Of a stretch of DNA of 36,515 nucleotides, positions 8,769 to 17,347 are shown piece by piece. Every line of letters starts with the position of its first letter. Position 1 is the first letter of the stretch. The translations under genes were made by a program, and so were the position numbers. The stretch is from assembly GCA_009929735.1 (NCBI GenBank), contig RZZU01000026.1:1-36515 (forward strand). Reading direction: 5' to 3'. The stretch is from Clostridia bacterium. Its GTDB lineage: Bacteria; Bacillota; Clostridia; Lachnospirales; Anaerotignaceae. The notes beneath the pieces are model-generated. The model saw only the letters and a list, made by a program, of their open reading frames with translations, made no database searches and was not told the DNA's origin.

Positions 8769-9292
8769 AAAAAATCACTTACTTTTGTCCTTACCTTAAT
8801 CATGTCAGGCAGCTCCATCCCCTCAAAAAATTCCACTGGCATTCCCGAGGCTCTGGCCGCTACTCTGGCGGTATATTCACTGTCCATTTCCTGAAGCAAA
8901 CCGATATTTCCTGCATTGCGGTAGTTTCTGTTGATTTTCCAAACATCCTTTGCCCGCAGGCTTTTTAAACCAGAAAGATCAACCCCTGCATAACTTTTTC
9001 CTTCAAAGCGATAGGGCTTTTGAAAACGGATGATAAAATCATCCTCTTCTTTTTCCTGATTTTTTTCACCTTCCGCCTCTGCAACAATACCGCTGCCAAT
9101 GATTACATCCTCATGCTCTGGTTCACCCTTTGCAATTTCTTCGCATTCAGTGTCATTTTTATCCGCCATCGTGGTTTCTTCCTCATACTCCATGATTTTT
9201 GTTGCAAAGCTTTCCAGCTTCTCCTCGGAAACCTCCTGCCCCTCACACATGGCTTTGGCTACCTTCATTGCTTCTTCCCAAGTCTTTTTCAT
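8753..9292 (-). CDS. Tail assembly chaperone (gpE-like / TAC)
   Basis: 179 residues from ATG 9292, which overlaps the stop of the tail tube gene as TAATG. The C-terminal 90 residues (DDFIIRFQKPYRFEGKSYAGVDLSGLKSL...ARASGMPVEFFEGMELPD) fit the phage tail assembly chaperone family of Mu gp41/P2 gpE; the N-terminal 75 residues are very acidic and low-complexity, and an internal ATG (MADKND..., codon 41) might be a second start. The end of the frame, GAT-TTT-TTT-TAC, is a classic slippery site leading to a 59-codon extension. Confidence 0.82.
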   Translation of the reverse strand: MKKTWEEAMKVAKAMCEGQEVSEEKLESFATKIMEYEEETTMADKNDTECEEIAKGEPEHEDVIIGSGIVAEAEGEKNQEKEEDDFIIRFQKPYRFEGKSYAGVDLSGLKSLRAKDVWKINRNYRNAGNIGLLQEMDSEYTARVAARASGMPVEFFEGMELPDMIKVRTKVSDFFYPRE

Positions 9293-9810
9293 TAGCACAA
9301 CGACCTCACTTTCTCTAAAATGTCTCTACCATCCACAATAAAAATAGAATTCAGCTTATCCAGTTCTATTTTCTTTACGCCATCAATTTCCAAAAGGAAA
9401 TAAATGACTTCCACCTTTACTGAGGACTCCGCCGCTTCACCAATTTTGAACTTGCCAAAGCTTGCCCCTTTTAAACCGCCACGCACGACCATTCTTGCCC
9501 CCACTTGTTTCAAAGAACCGTCACCGTTCATGGTTTGAATTGCCCCTCTCACCGTTAAATCCACGGCTTCATCGGGCTTGAAAATGCTGAAATAATCATC
9601 CATAGGCATTCGGAAAGGCACCTCAATTTCCATGCTTTCAAAATGCCCCAAGGTGGCAGTTTCAATATCCCCAAGAACGCCCGCTCCTGTGAACGTGCTT
9701 GTTTTTGAAGATAGCTCTGGAATGGGGATTTCCTCCCCCAAACCAATCAATTTGTTGCCCGCTGTATAAACGTTATAATTTGTAATCTTATCGGGAATGT
9801 TTTTCTTCAT
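9292..9810 (-). CDS. Major tail tube protein (P2 FII family)
   Basis: 172 residues, ATG 9810 behind AGGAGGTGAATAAGG. The sequence follows the tail tube family throughout: IPDKITNYNVYTAGNKLIGLGEEI at the N-terminus, a central TLGHFESMEIEVPFRMPMDD block and C-terminal EVIYFLLEIDGVKKIELDKLN. These subunits stack as hexamers to form the inner tube. Lies 2 bp after the sheath gene, as in P2 (FI-FII). Confidence 0.93.
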   Translation of the reverse strand: MKKNIPDKITNYNVYTAGNKLIGLGEEIPIPELSSKTSTFTGAGVLGDIETATLGHFESMEIEVPFRMPMDDYFSIFKPDEAVDLTVRGAIQTMNGDGSLKQVGARMVVRGGLKGASFGKFKIGEAAESSVKVEVIYFLLEIDGVKKIELDKLNSIFIVDGRDILEKVRSLC

Positions 9811-9812
9811 CC

Positions 9813-11267
9813 TTATTCACCTCCTGTTAATGCCGCCTCCAAAGCGTTCACATCAAATTCCAATAAAGTTTGTAATACCTCTGCAGGGGTATAGGGTGCC
9901 AAGTACATATGGAACTGAATTTTGCCCCCTAAAATATTTGTAGTAGGATTTTCGGACTCCAAAAATTCAATTCGTGCCGCCGCACAAAATCCTCTGGCAA
10001 CAAAGCTGTTTCCCCGAATATTCTCACTGTCTACAATGCTTTCAATCAAACGAGGATTTGCGGGATTGTCCACCTTTTGAAAATAAGTAAGAATAAAGGT
10101 ATTTCCCCACCAGCTAAAAAACCGCCGACAAGCAAGCCAACGATCCTTTGGATCCGTGGTGGAAGGATACGCCGCTGTATTGTTCCCCCACAGCTTAAAG
10201 CCGTTCATGTTTAACGCCGTGGCAACACCAAAGCTATTGATGGTGTTCGCCTGTTCTTGGTCAAGGTCTACCACTGTGCCATCTTCCAAAACTGTCGCAG
10301 TAATGCGAATACTTTTGTTGGAAGGGGAGGCGGCAGGAACATCTTCATTATTTGCATCGGTATAGGCAGTGCAAGCCGCCGCTAAAGCTGACAAATAATA
10401 TTGCTTACTCCCCACTGCCCCTTTTGGCCATAGTGCAAAAGCATGGTTAGAGCTTGCGCCAAGGCTTTCCTTGGCTTCCTTCACATCGGTGTAGGTTTTC
10501 GCTCCATCGGTACCGCAGGGAATATCCAAAAAGCATTCGCAGGAAAAAACACCGTTGATGGCTGCACATTTCGCCTGTAACGCTGCCGCTACATTTGCAT
10601 CCTGACTCCATCCGGGAGCCAGTAAAAGCCCAGCTGTCATGCCAAGCTTGGGGTAAATCTGGCGAATGACCTCCATGCCAGTTTCCTCTCCAGTGCTGAT
10701 TTGGATACCGCCAATCACGTCCGCCGCTTCCACCGCCGTGGGATCAATGGCAACCCCCGAAACCTGAATAGCAGAAATTTCACTGCTTGTGATCAGGGTA
10801 ATGGTTACAAAACCGTCATCGTCAAAGGTTGCAATATAATCCGTATCCTTTGCCAAAGTGGCCTGTCCATTCTCCGTTTTTACAACAAGCTGATCCAAAA
10901 GCACGCCGTCCTCTTGCAAAACCGCCTGTTTTTTCTGCACGGTCAAGGTTCTTGCCGCCAGTGTTTTTTTATGCTTCGTGGGATCCAATACATTAATCAA
11001 AATGATGGGTGCAATGTTAAACACCCGAAAGCTGGCATCCACGCTTTGGCATAAGGAGTATTTCTGAAAATCATCTAAATACCCCACCTGCTCCGCCGCT
11101 TCCGCAAAGCTGTAGCACAAAATAGGCTTGTTACTGCAAGTATAAGGATCCTTGGCAAGATGCACGGGTGCCGTGCCTAAAATCACCTGTAAGCCTGCCG
11201 TTCCCTCAATGGGTGCAGTAATACTAGTTGCCACTTCCCCCACATATACACCATGTTTATAGGCCAT
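9813..11267 (-). CDS. Phage tail sheath protein (P2 FI family)
   Basis: 484 residues, ATG 11267 behind GGGGGTAAAAGAG. Starts with the family's KHGVYVGEVATSITAP and has the typical C-terminal assembly domain (VDLDQEQANTINSFGVATALNMNGFKLWGNNTA, then RRFFSWWGNTFILTYFQ and RIEFLESENPTTNILGGKIQFHMYLAP). The sheath contracts to drive the tube through the envelope. This gene proves the contractile tail type. Confidence 0.95.
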   Translation of the reverse strand: MAYKHGVYVGEVATSITAPIEGTAGLQVILGTAPVHLAKDPYTCSNKPILCYSFAEAAEQVGYLDDFQKYSLCQSVDASFRVFNIAPIILINVLDPTKHKKTLAARTLTVQKKQAVLQEDGVLLDQLVVKTENGQATLAKDTDYIATFDDDGFVTITLITSSEISAIQVSGVAIDPTAVEAADVIGGIQISTGEETGMEVIRQIYPKLGMTAGLLLAPGWSQDANVAAALQAKCAAINGVFSCECFLDIPCGTDGAKTYTDVKEAKESLGASSNHAFALWPKGAVGSKQYYLSALAAACTAYTDANNEDVPAASPSNKSIRITATVLEDGTVVDLDQEQANTINSFGVATALNMNGFKLWGNNTAAYPSTTDPKDRWLACRRFFSWWGNTFILTYFQKVDNPANPRLIESIVDSENIRGNSFVARGFCAAARIEFLESENPTTNILGGKIQFHMYLAPYTPAEVLQTLLEFDVNALEAALTGGE

Positions 11268-11529
11268 ACTCTTTTACCCCCTTTTGGATATATTCTTTTG
11301 CTTTCTCATAGAGAATGCTTTCCACAGAACCTTTCTTTTGGAGCATCTTCCTTGTTTCGGCGTAATCTTCCATTTTTACAAGCAACGCCCCAATGGAAGG
11401 GCATTGCTTCCCCAATTCCGTCAGTCCCTTTGGAATCACGCCATCTTGATAGGCGGTTCCCTCCTTTGCCACAAAAGGAATGGACGGCCCACAATAAAAA
11501 ACCGTTGTTTTTTGTCCTACTTTCTTCAT
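11257..11529 (-). CDS. Small hypothetical phage protein upstream of sheath
   Basis: 90 residues from ATG 11529, with AAAAAAGGAGG directly upstream. It overlaps the sheath start by 11 bp. No family recognised. The C-terminal half (residues 40-90) is predicted helical and charged. Its place between tail-terminator-like and sheath genes suggests a neck or tail assembly factor; that is inference only. Confidence 0.7.
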   Translation of the reverse strand: MKKVGQKTTVFYCGPSIPFVAKEGTAYQDGVIPKGLTELGKQCPSIGALLVKMEDYAETRKMLQKKGSVESILYEKAKEYIQKGVKEYGL

Positions 11530-11543
11530 GACATCCTCCTTTT

Positions 11544-12011
11544 TTAAATCAATCCATCTTCCAAAATAATAGCAGGACAATAAAAATTCATCTTCACTGC
11601 CCCATAAAAATAAGGGAAAGTATCCTCTTCCTGCACCGCCCATTCAAAGGGTGGCTCAAAAAAGAAATACTCTCCCACTCGGAAGTTTTTAAAAAATCGT
11701 TCTTTTACTCGCTGAATCATGTTCATCACATCAAGATAACCTTGGCGGTTTTCATTGGTTGCCTTCACACAGAAAACAAGAATAATTTCCACCCGTTCCT
11801 GCTCGTTCAACTCCTGTATGTTCCCGTTGTCTATGCGAACAATGACATAGGGCACACGTTCCTCATCATCTCCCCCAAGCGTGATGGGTAAATCTTGGGA
11901 ATAAACATTGAACTTTGGACGCTTCCCTGAAACATCGTCTGTGGAACAAAAATCAGCAAACAACGCTTTTAATTCCTCCACCAGACTTCTTTGCAAAAAA
12001 ATCGGTGTCAA
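11544..12011 (-). CDS. Probable tail terminator / neck protein
   Basis: 155 residues, TTG start at 12011 overlapping the stop of the gpZ-like gene. The sequence layout (N-terminal helix, then VPYVIVRIDNGNIQELNEQERVEIILVFCVKATNENRQGYLDVMNMIQRVKERF) resembles small neck proteins that end the tail tube: a long helix followed by strands with an Asp-rich turn. Family not certain. Position before the sheath gene supports a head-tail interface role. Confidence 0.6.
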   Translation of the reverse strand: MTPIFLQRSLVEELKALFADFCSTDDVSGKRPKFNVYSQDLPITLGGDDEERVPYVIVRIDNGNIQELNEQERVEIILVFCVKATNENRQGYLDVMNMIQRVKERFFKNFRVGEYFFFEPPFEWAVQEEDTFPYFYGAVKMNFYCPAIILEDGLI

Positions 12012-12619
12012 TTTACATACCTCTCCCTTCGTATTCTTCGGTCAATTTGGCGAGTGATTTCTTTTTGTAAAATGCTCCCCACTTCTGACTGAATGACATT
12101 CAACACATTTGTTTCACTGCCCAACATCTGCGAAATAGCAGGGGAATAGAGGGGTTTAATTGGATAGCGTTCTCTCCCTACCCTTTCGACCACACCGACA
12201 TTGTGTAAACCGGAGTTTGTAAATTTAGTAAGAAAAGCCTTTATTCCGTTTCTTTCCAACGGATTCATTTTGCTTTTTTTTAATACTTTCCCCTTTAAAA
12301 TGTTTGGTCTGCTTTCACCTGTCTGCATTTTGGCAGGGCTGATTTTATGGTCATTTACAAGCGTGGGGCTGCCCCTGGAAGAAATGACTGCCACAGGTTT
12401 TGTTGCTGTTGCTTTTTTGATTTTCATGTACTTTTTGGCACTTCCCAATTTCATAATATAAGCTTTTTGGGCTTCCTGTGCCATAATGGTTCTGGTCTTA
12501 TTTGACGTTTCGTTTATGGCTAACTTCAAAACAACAGGTGCATCCTTGGAAAGGCTCCCCAGTTTTTCTGCAATGCTTCTAACAATCACATCGCTGTTTT
12601 TTATTTCAATCTGAATCAA
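12008..12619 (-). CDS. Prophage minor tail protein Z-like (gpZ family)
   Basis: 203 residues; TTG start at 12619 overlapping the upstream stop. It shows the minor tail protein Z pattern: N-terminal VVLKLAINETSNKTRTIMAQEAQKAYIMK, central basic region with several PxK motifs, and a C-terminal IQSEVGSILQKEITRQIDRRIRR helix. Lambda gpZ acts at the head-proximal tail end. Family is fairly clear, exact role in this phage inferred. Confidence 0.78.
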   Translation of the reverse strand: MIQIEIKNSDVIVRSIAEKLGSLSKDAPVVLKLAINETSNKTRTIMAQEAQKAYIMKLGSAKKYMKIKKATATKPVAVISSRGSPTLVNDHKISPAKMQTGESRPNILKGKVLKKSKMNPLERNGIKAFLTKFTNSGLHNVGVVERVGRERYPIKPLYSPAISQMLGSETNVLNVIQSEVGSILQKEITRQIDRRIRRERYVN

Positions 12620-12960
12620 GCCTTATTCGCCCCCAATGCAATGGAATAGACACCCATTTCCTCCGTTACCTCCTGCACACGGTACACCTTGCTTCCGTCC
12701 AAAACCAAGAGTGCCCCCACCTTTGGAGGCACCCCGAAATCTTCCACTTTAACATACATCAACAATTCTGCCGAAAAAATCCCGTCAAAATGGTCGCTTT
12801 CCTTTCGGTTGCCCTTCCTGTCCATCAGCTCATAGGCATCCAAAAGAACATCCATTTCCTTGCCGTTTACCATATGCCGCTCAGCAAATTCCTCGGGAAG
12901 GAAAAAAGTATTCTCCAAATCATTTTTCAGAATATCTTTAAAATTTATGGGCTCACTCAT
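12616..12960 (-). CDS. Head-tail joining protein, gpFII-like
   Basis: 114 residues, ATG 12960 in an ATGA overlap with the upstream gene. Short beta-rich protein with a conserved end (VGALLVLDGSKVYRVQEVTEEMGVYSIALGA). Length and position fit the lambda FII-type head-tail attachment family. I do not see a diagnostic motif, so the family is tentative. Confidence 0.6.
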   Translation of the reverse strand: MSEPINFKDILKNDLENTFFLPEEFAERHMVNGKEMDVLLDAYELMDRKGNRKESDHFDGIFSAELLMYVKVEDFGVPPKVGALLVLDGSKVYRVQEVTEEMGVYSIALGANKA

Positions 12961-13271
12961 TTTTCCCCACCCTTTTCATCGGGTTTATTTTCTGCTGCCT
13001 TGGCTGCCTCTTTGGCTGCCTCTTTGGCTGCCTTTTTTTCTGCTTCCTCTGCCGCTTTTTTAGCCACTTCCTTGGCCGCTTTCTTTTCTGCTTCCTCTGC
13101 CGCCTTTTTTGCCGCTTCCTCGGCCGCTTTTTCCCATGGTGTCAGTTCTTCCCCGATTACAAAGCCTTTTTCTTCCCATAGCTTTGTTTTTTCTGCATCG
13201 GCCACAACAATCTCACCGGGGCGATATTTCTTTTCACCATCACAAAAAAGACTATTCGCTCTATATTTCAT
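12957..13271 (-). CDS. Phage connector-like protein with Ala-Lys-Glu repeat tail
   Basis: 104 residues, ATG 13271 with AAGGAGG. Residues 1-45 are a compact beta-like domain (YRANSLFCDGEKKYRPGEIVVADAEKTKLWEEKGFV). Residues 46-95 are a long alpha-helical repeat of the type KKAAEEAEKKAAKE; the DNA here carries tandem GCTGCCTCTTTG-like units. The compact head domain resembles small connector proteins encoded near the capsid gene. Role of the helical tail unknown; the repeat length is likely variable. Confidence 0.7.
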   Translation of the reverse strand: MKYRANSLFCDGEKKYRPGEIVVADAEKTKLWEEKGFVIGEELTPWEKAAEEAAKKAAEEAEKKAAKEVAKKAAEEAEKKAAKEAAKEAAKAAENKPDEKGGEK

Positions 13272-13282
13272 AGTCCGCCTCC

Positions 13283-13612
13283 TTAGCCTAACAGCTTCAC
13301 CAGTACCGTTGTGTCACCGCTTGCTGCCGCCGCTATTGCAAAGCCGGCAGGAACATCCGTGTTGGTGGTTGTGATCTTCCCTTGGGTGGCATTGTAATAA
13401 ACCAAAGCACCAATGGCAATAGCACCCGTGGCCTTTGGCATGGAAAACACGCCTGTTACAGCCACCGAACCAAGGGCACCCGCTTCCATATCCGTGCCGG
13501 CAACACCAACACGGGTGGTTAAGCTGATAATGTCCCCTGCTTCAATTTTTTCACTGCCCAAATTTCTGTAATCCAGGTTATTCCCCTCTTGCACATAAGT
13601 TGCTTTCGCCAT
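13283..13612 (-). CDS. DUF2190 capsid decoration protein
   Basis: 109 residues from ATG 13612 (AGGAG seven bases upstream; an earlier ATG at 13618 has no room for a site). Matches DUF2190: starts AKATYVQEGNNLDY, then EAGDIISLTTRVGVAGTDMEAGALGSVAVTGVFSMPKA and ALVYYNATQGKIT. Members are trimeric proteins that decorate the capsid next to the MCP gene. Confidence 0.85.
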   Translation of the reverse strand: MAKATYVQEGNNLDYRNLGSEKIEAGDIISLTTRVGVAGTDMEAGALGSVAVTGVFSMPKATGAIAIGALVYYNATQGKITTTNTDVPAGFAIAAAASGDTTVLVKLLG

Positions 13613-13631
13613 TTCCATTCTCCTCTCTCAA

Positions 13632-15083
13632 TTATACGGTTTTACCAGGGTTCTTTACCAAGCCCCTAAAGTCAACCACGCTTACGCCCCAATCTAAGTA
13701 AATATCCCAAGAAAAGCCTAAAACACCCGCTTTTTCCATCCGCACAATGGTAGGAACTTCTTTCCCGTTCAGGTAATCTACATAGATGTGCTTACCCCCT
13801 GCCATAAACCAAGGCAGGGCACCCGTACCCGCCAAAGCGTTCAATTCAGCATCCTCAATGATTCCCATCTTATAATTTCTAAGAGGGTTCACATCGTTGT
13901 TGGCTGTGCCCGGCATTCCTGCGGAATTGAATATGGTATACAAATCAAACTCATACCCAACAGGGGTAATGATGTATTTGGGATTAATACTAATTGCCTG
14001 ATCGAATGGATCCTTTTGCATCTTCATTTTCAAGATTGCCTCTTGAATTGCCTTTGCCGTAGGATCGGAAGCAGTGGCGATTAAATTTTTATGGTCTGTA
14101 TGGAACAAGGTTTTCCCATCGTAAATGGTGCCGTTGTTATACAAAACTTCATAAACCTGACGATTGATTTTTCTTTTTGCCGCTTTGGCATAATAAGCAG
14201 GCACTTCCGTAATAAAGCCAATATCATCATCAATAAACGCCTGTCTGGTCATGGAGAACGTAGTGCCATAAGTATCAATTTTTCTGATAGGCAGTTCTTT
14301 TGTGAAAGGCTTACTTGCTTTCAGCTCTCCATTTTCGAGTACCAACTCAAAACCGCCCGAACCACCGATAAGATACTGACGGTCTTTTGTGGGCTTAAAG
14401 TCCTTTACACTACCCTTGCCTGTCCAAAGCTGGAAGGTGGTTTCTTCTTCCTCATAAATTTTCACAATACTTTTTTGCACAGCATTGTCCAAAATCGCAG
14501 GAAATGCCGCTTCGGGGTTATACGCCCGTCTGCTCACCATCTCCAAGATTTCTTCGTTGCTCTTGCGGAGCAACCCCCCCTCGTTTTCCCCATCTCTACC
14601 TAAACAAACAATAGCCATATCCCGCAGGCTCATATTGGAAAAGCTTCTTGCCTCTGGCGTTGCATTTTTCATACTCTGCCCTGTTCTGATTAAAATTGCA
14701 TCGAACAAATCCTGACGAAAAGCTTCCTCCCCTGTATCACTGACTCTGGCACTGCTACGAAGGGGTGAACCATTTTGTTTCAGCTTTTCAATCACTGCTT
14801 GGCGCACACTGTCAACGGTATCCCCATTTTTAATAAACTCCGCCGTGTCCATTTCAAATTCTCTGCACAAATCCGCAATTTCCCCAACCCTCTGGCGTTC
14901 CGCTTCCACCGCTCTTTGGGCATCGTCACCCCCTGCGGGTTCAGGATTTTTCATTTTTTCAATTCCCTTTTGCAGCTCTCCCATTTCTCTTTCTTCCTCA
15001 GCATTTAACACCCTGCCCGCTGCTTTGGCTTGGTTTAAAATTGCCTGCTGACGGCTGATTTTTTCTAACAATTCTTTCTTCAT
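13632..15083 (-). CDS. Major capsid protein (HK97 fold, Mu gpT-like)
   Basis: 483 residues from ATG 15083 with GAGGGGGAAG upstream. Residues 1-105 are a charged helical scaffold-like delta domain (with EEEREMGELQKGIEKM). The HK97 shell domain follows (from about residue 195), including the Mu gpT-like block GKTLFHTDHKNLIATA. The delta domain is probably cleaved by the protease encoded just upstream. Located between protease and decoration genes. Confidence 0.88.
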   Translation of the reverse strand: MKKELLEKISRQQAILNQAKAAGRVLNAEEEREMGELQKGIEKMKNPEPAGGDDAQRAVEAERQRVGEIADLCREFEMDTAEFIKNGDTVDSVRQAVIEKLKQNGSPLRSSARVSDTGEEAFRQDLFDAILIRTGQSMKNATPEARSFSNMSLRDMAIVCLGRDGENEGGLLRKSNEEILEMVSRRAYNPEAAFPAILDNAVQKSIVKIYEEEETTFQLWTGKGSVKDFKPTKDRQYLIGGSGGFELVLENGELKASKPFTKELPIRKIDTYGTTFSMTRQAFIDDDIGFITEVPAYYAKAAKRKINRQVYEVLYNNGTIYDGKTLFHTDHKNLIATASDPTAKAIQEAILKMKMQKDPFDQAISINPKYIITPVGYEFDLYTIFNSAGMPGTANNDVNPLRNYKMGIIEDAELNALAGTGALPWFMAGGKHIYVDYLNGKEVPTIVRMEKAGVLGFSWDIYLDWGVSVVDFRGLVKNPGKTV

Positions 15084-15094
15084 ATTCTTCCCCC

Positions 15095-15682
15095 TCATAA
15101 ATAATTTTGATTGATTCCCAACTGCCGCTCCATGTGCCACATTGCCAATTCCATTTCTTCCAAGCTTCGCCCAACGCCTACGGATGGATCTGCAGGTACC
15201 GTGGCAATGGAGATTTCAAAAGCCTCCCATTTCTTTGCAATACTACATGGGCCTTGGTGCTTTCCATTTGAGGAAGTGGCACCCGCTTCGACCTCTTCCC
15301 ATACGCTGACACGGTAAGATACGGACACGCCTTTCAAGGTGCCACTGGCTACCTTTTTGCGGATGGTTTCTGAGAATTCATCATCATCAAATTCAACCTC
15401 AGCCATACCACGCCCATTTTCAACCCAAGCACGCAAAACCTTTCCCATAACCTGATCTCTGTGATGGTTAAACAGCAGCACGCCCATTTCATTCAGGCGG
15501 TCTAAATCCACCGCCCCCTCTTCGTGGGATAAAATCTCGGGACCAAACCACCGCAAATACGGCTCTTCACTTGAAAAGCTTAGAATAAATTTCCTTTCGT
15601 TTTCCTCCCCCGTGGCGGCTCGAATTTGGGCAAGGAAACAACGTTCACCACTACTTTTCTTCTTTTGGCTCAAATAACTCAC
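15095..15682 (-). CDS. Prohead maturation protease (HK97/U35-like)
   Basis: 195 residues, GTG start at 15682, overlapping the portal end by 32 bp; a TTG three codons later is an alternative. Motifs: LLFNHHRDQVMGKV carries the catalytic His, and LKGVSVSYRV carries the Ser, the pair expected in HK97-type prohead proteases. It processes the capsid delta domain. A short member of the family. Confidence 0.83.
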   Translation of the reverse strand: MSYLSQKKKSSGERCFLAQIRAATGEENERKFILSFSSEEPYLRWFGPEILSHEEGAVDLDRLNEMGVLLFNHHRDQVMGKVLRAWVENGRGMAEVEFDDDEFSETIRKKVASGTLKGVSVSYRVSVWEEVEAGATSSNGKHQGPCSIAKKWEAFEISIATVPADPSVGVGRSLEEMELAMWHMERQLGINQNYL

Positions 15683-17111
15683 CCCCTAACCAAACGCCCT
15701 TTTCCCTGGCATACTGAAACGCCTCTGCCATATCGTCAATTTGCTCCTTCCAATCCCGACCTCCCTCTGCTGCAATCTGCTTAAAGGTTTTTTGCCCAGT
15801 CTCCAGGGCAATACGGTTTGCATTGGCTTCTTTCAATGGATCAATCCATTTCTTAGGGCTTGCCACCCATTCATGGTTCATGTATTCCTGCTTATTACTC
15901 CAAAAATCACGAATGCTGATTAACCCCGATAAAAAAACGGAGATCACGAAAGTTTCGTATATCTCCGACATGACATTCTCCTGCAATAATTCAATTTCCT
16001 CCACAAAGGTCAATTCGTCCTCAATGCTCGCCTGCCTTGCAGAGCTGTAATTGGTTTCCGACATATCTCTGGAAACCGCTTCATAGCTAAGCCCTTGGCC
16101 TGCCCCCATCAAACGTAGCTGCATTTTCAAATGCGCCGTTGCATCATCACTGCTGCCCTTGGGATCAACCACCTGTATTTCATCCCCTGCATTTAATTCC
16201 GTAATCATACCGGGAGTAAGCATTTTCCCCGAATAAGTCTTTGAGCTTCCCACAGTATCTACTGCACCTCGACCGTATCCCCCCGTAGGTGCAACCTTTT
16301 TCACGAAAACAGCCAAACAGGCGGCAATTCTTTCTTTCACGGAAACCGCTGTAATAAATTCATTGGTGTCCCGAATCCTTGGTATGGTGCTTGCCAAGTC
16401 TGAAATTTCTCTGATTTGGGAAGGGCGTTTCTTGTCAAAATAGAAAATCATATCCTTGGCAGGAACATACTGAGCCTCAGGAATTACAAAACCATCAATG
16501 GAATACTGGGTAATCCAAAACCCTTCTGGCTTGTTGTATTCGTTGTATTCCACACCGCCTACCACCTTATTCCCCTTTTTCATGGGCTTTGTAATGGAAA
16601 TATCCAGCTCATCCACCTCGATTGCCTGTAATTTAAAGGGCACAAAACCACCCTCGGTGTAGCATTTCTTGAACAATAGACCTCCGTCTACCTTTTTGCG
16701 CACCGCTGCCATACGCATCATTTGATTAAAACTTTGTTGTCCTGTTACATCACAATTCTTGGATTTACACCAAGTTTTCCACAATCTTTCCACAGTATTG
16801 TTGAAGTTTTCATCATTGGTTCTCGCCTGCAAGCCAAAGCCACGGCCTACAATATTTCTTTTGTACGCACGGATAATGCTCGCCGCCATATCGCTGTTTC
16901 GTTCCAAATCTCTGGCTCTGGCTCGGATAGTGTCCCTGTCATAGCGGTCTGTCATTTCCGCCGATTGATTATAAACACCCCACCTTGCATTCCGTCTACC
17001 AAAGCCCCCTGCATCATAGGATTTCATTTCCGTATACTCTTGCCGCCACGCTTCTCTGCGGCAGGCAGTTTCCGGCGAAATCCAGCTAATTAAACTTTCC
17101 AATGCCCCCAT
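15651..17111 (-). CDS. Phage portal protein (lambda GpB family)
   Basis: 486 residues from ATG 17111, about 8 bases after GAGGGAAGG (a GTG at 17120 is possible). Lambda-family portal: YNQSAEMTDRYDRDTIRARARDLERNSDMAASIIRAYKRNIVGRGFGLQ near the N-terminus, a conserved wing with RIRDTNEFITAVSVKERIAACLAVFVKK, and EAVSRDMSETNYSSARQA. The dodecameric portal is the DNA entry ring of the capsid. Confidence 0.93.
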   Translation of the reverse strand: MGALESLISWISPETACRREAWRQEYTEMKSYDAGGFGRRNARWGVYNQSAEMTDRYDRDTIRARARDLERNSDMAASIIRAYKRNIVGRGFGLQARTNDENFNNTVERLWKTWCKSKNCDVTGQQSFNQMMRMAAVRKKVDGGLLFKKCYTEGGFVPFKLQAIEVDELDISITKPMKKGNKVVGGVEYNEYNKPEGFWITQYSIDGFVIPEAQYVPAKDMIFYFDKKRPSQIREISDLASTIPRIRDTNEFITAVSVKERIAACLAVFVKKVAPTGGYGRGAVDTVGSSKTYSGKMLTPGMITELNAGDEIQVVDPKGSSDDATAHLKMQLRLMGAGQGLSYEAVSRDMSETNYSSARQASIEDELTFVEEIELLQENVMSEIYETFVISVFLSGLISIRDFWSNKQEYMNHEWVASPKKWIDPLKEANANRIALETGQKTFKQIAAEGGRDWKEQIDDMAEAFQYAREKGVWLGGELFEPKEEK

Positions 17112-17116
17112 AGGCT

Positions 17117-17335
17117 TCACCTTCCCTCAAAAAAAGCTACGCTTGTATTTGCAAGTAGCTGTCCTCCACCAGCCTGCACTTGCATCAATAATTCATTCCG
17201 TAATTTTATCAGCGTTCCCAAATCCGCCCTAGTAAGGCTTCGGGAACCGATTTTATAGCTTTGCCCACCTTTTAGAATCGTGGAAATTGCTGCTTCCACA
17301 TCAACAAGCAATGCGCTCGGATCTTGTGAATCCAT
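17117..17335 (-). CDS. gpW-like head-tail joining protein (DUF6148-like)
   Basis: 72 residues, ATG 17335. The pattern AISTILKGGQSYKIGSRSLTRADLGTLIKLRNELLMQV is like lambda gpW (helix, beta hairpin, helix), and its place between large terminase and portal is the gpW position. Stops 6 bp before the portal ATG. Confidence 0.8.
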   Translation of the reverse strand: MDSQDPSALLVDVEAAISTILKGGQSYKIGSRSLTRADLGTLIKLRNELLMQVQAGGGQLLANTSVAFFEGR

Positions 17336-17347
17336 ACTTCTCCCCCC

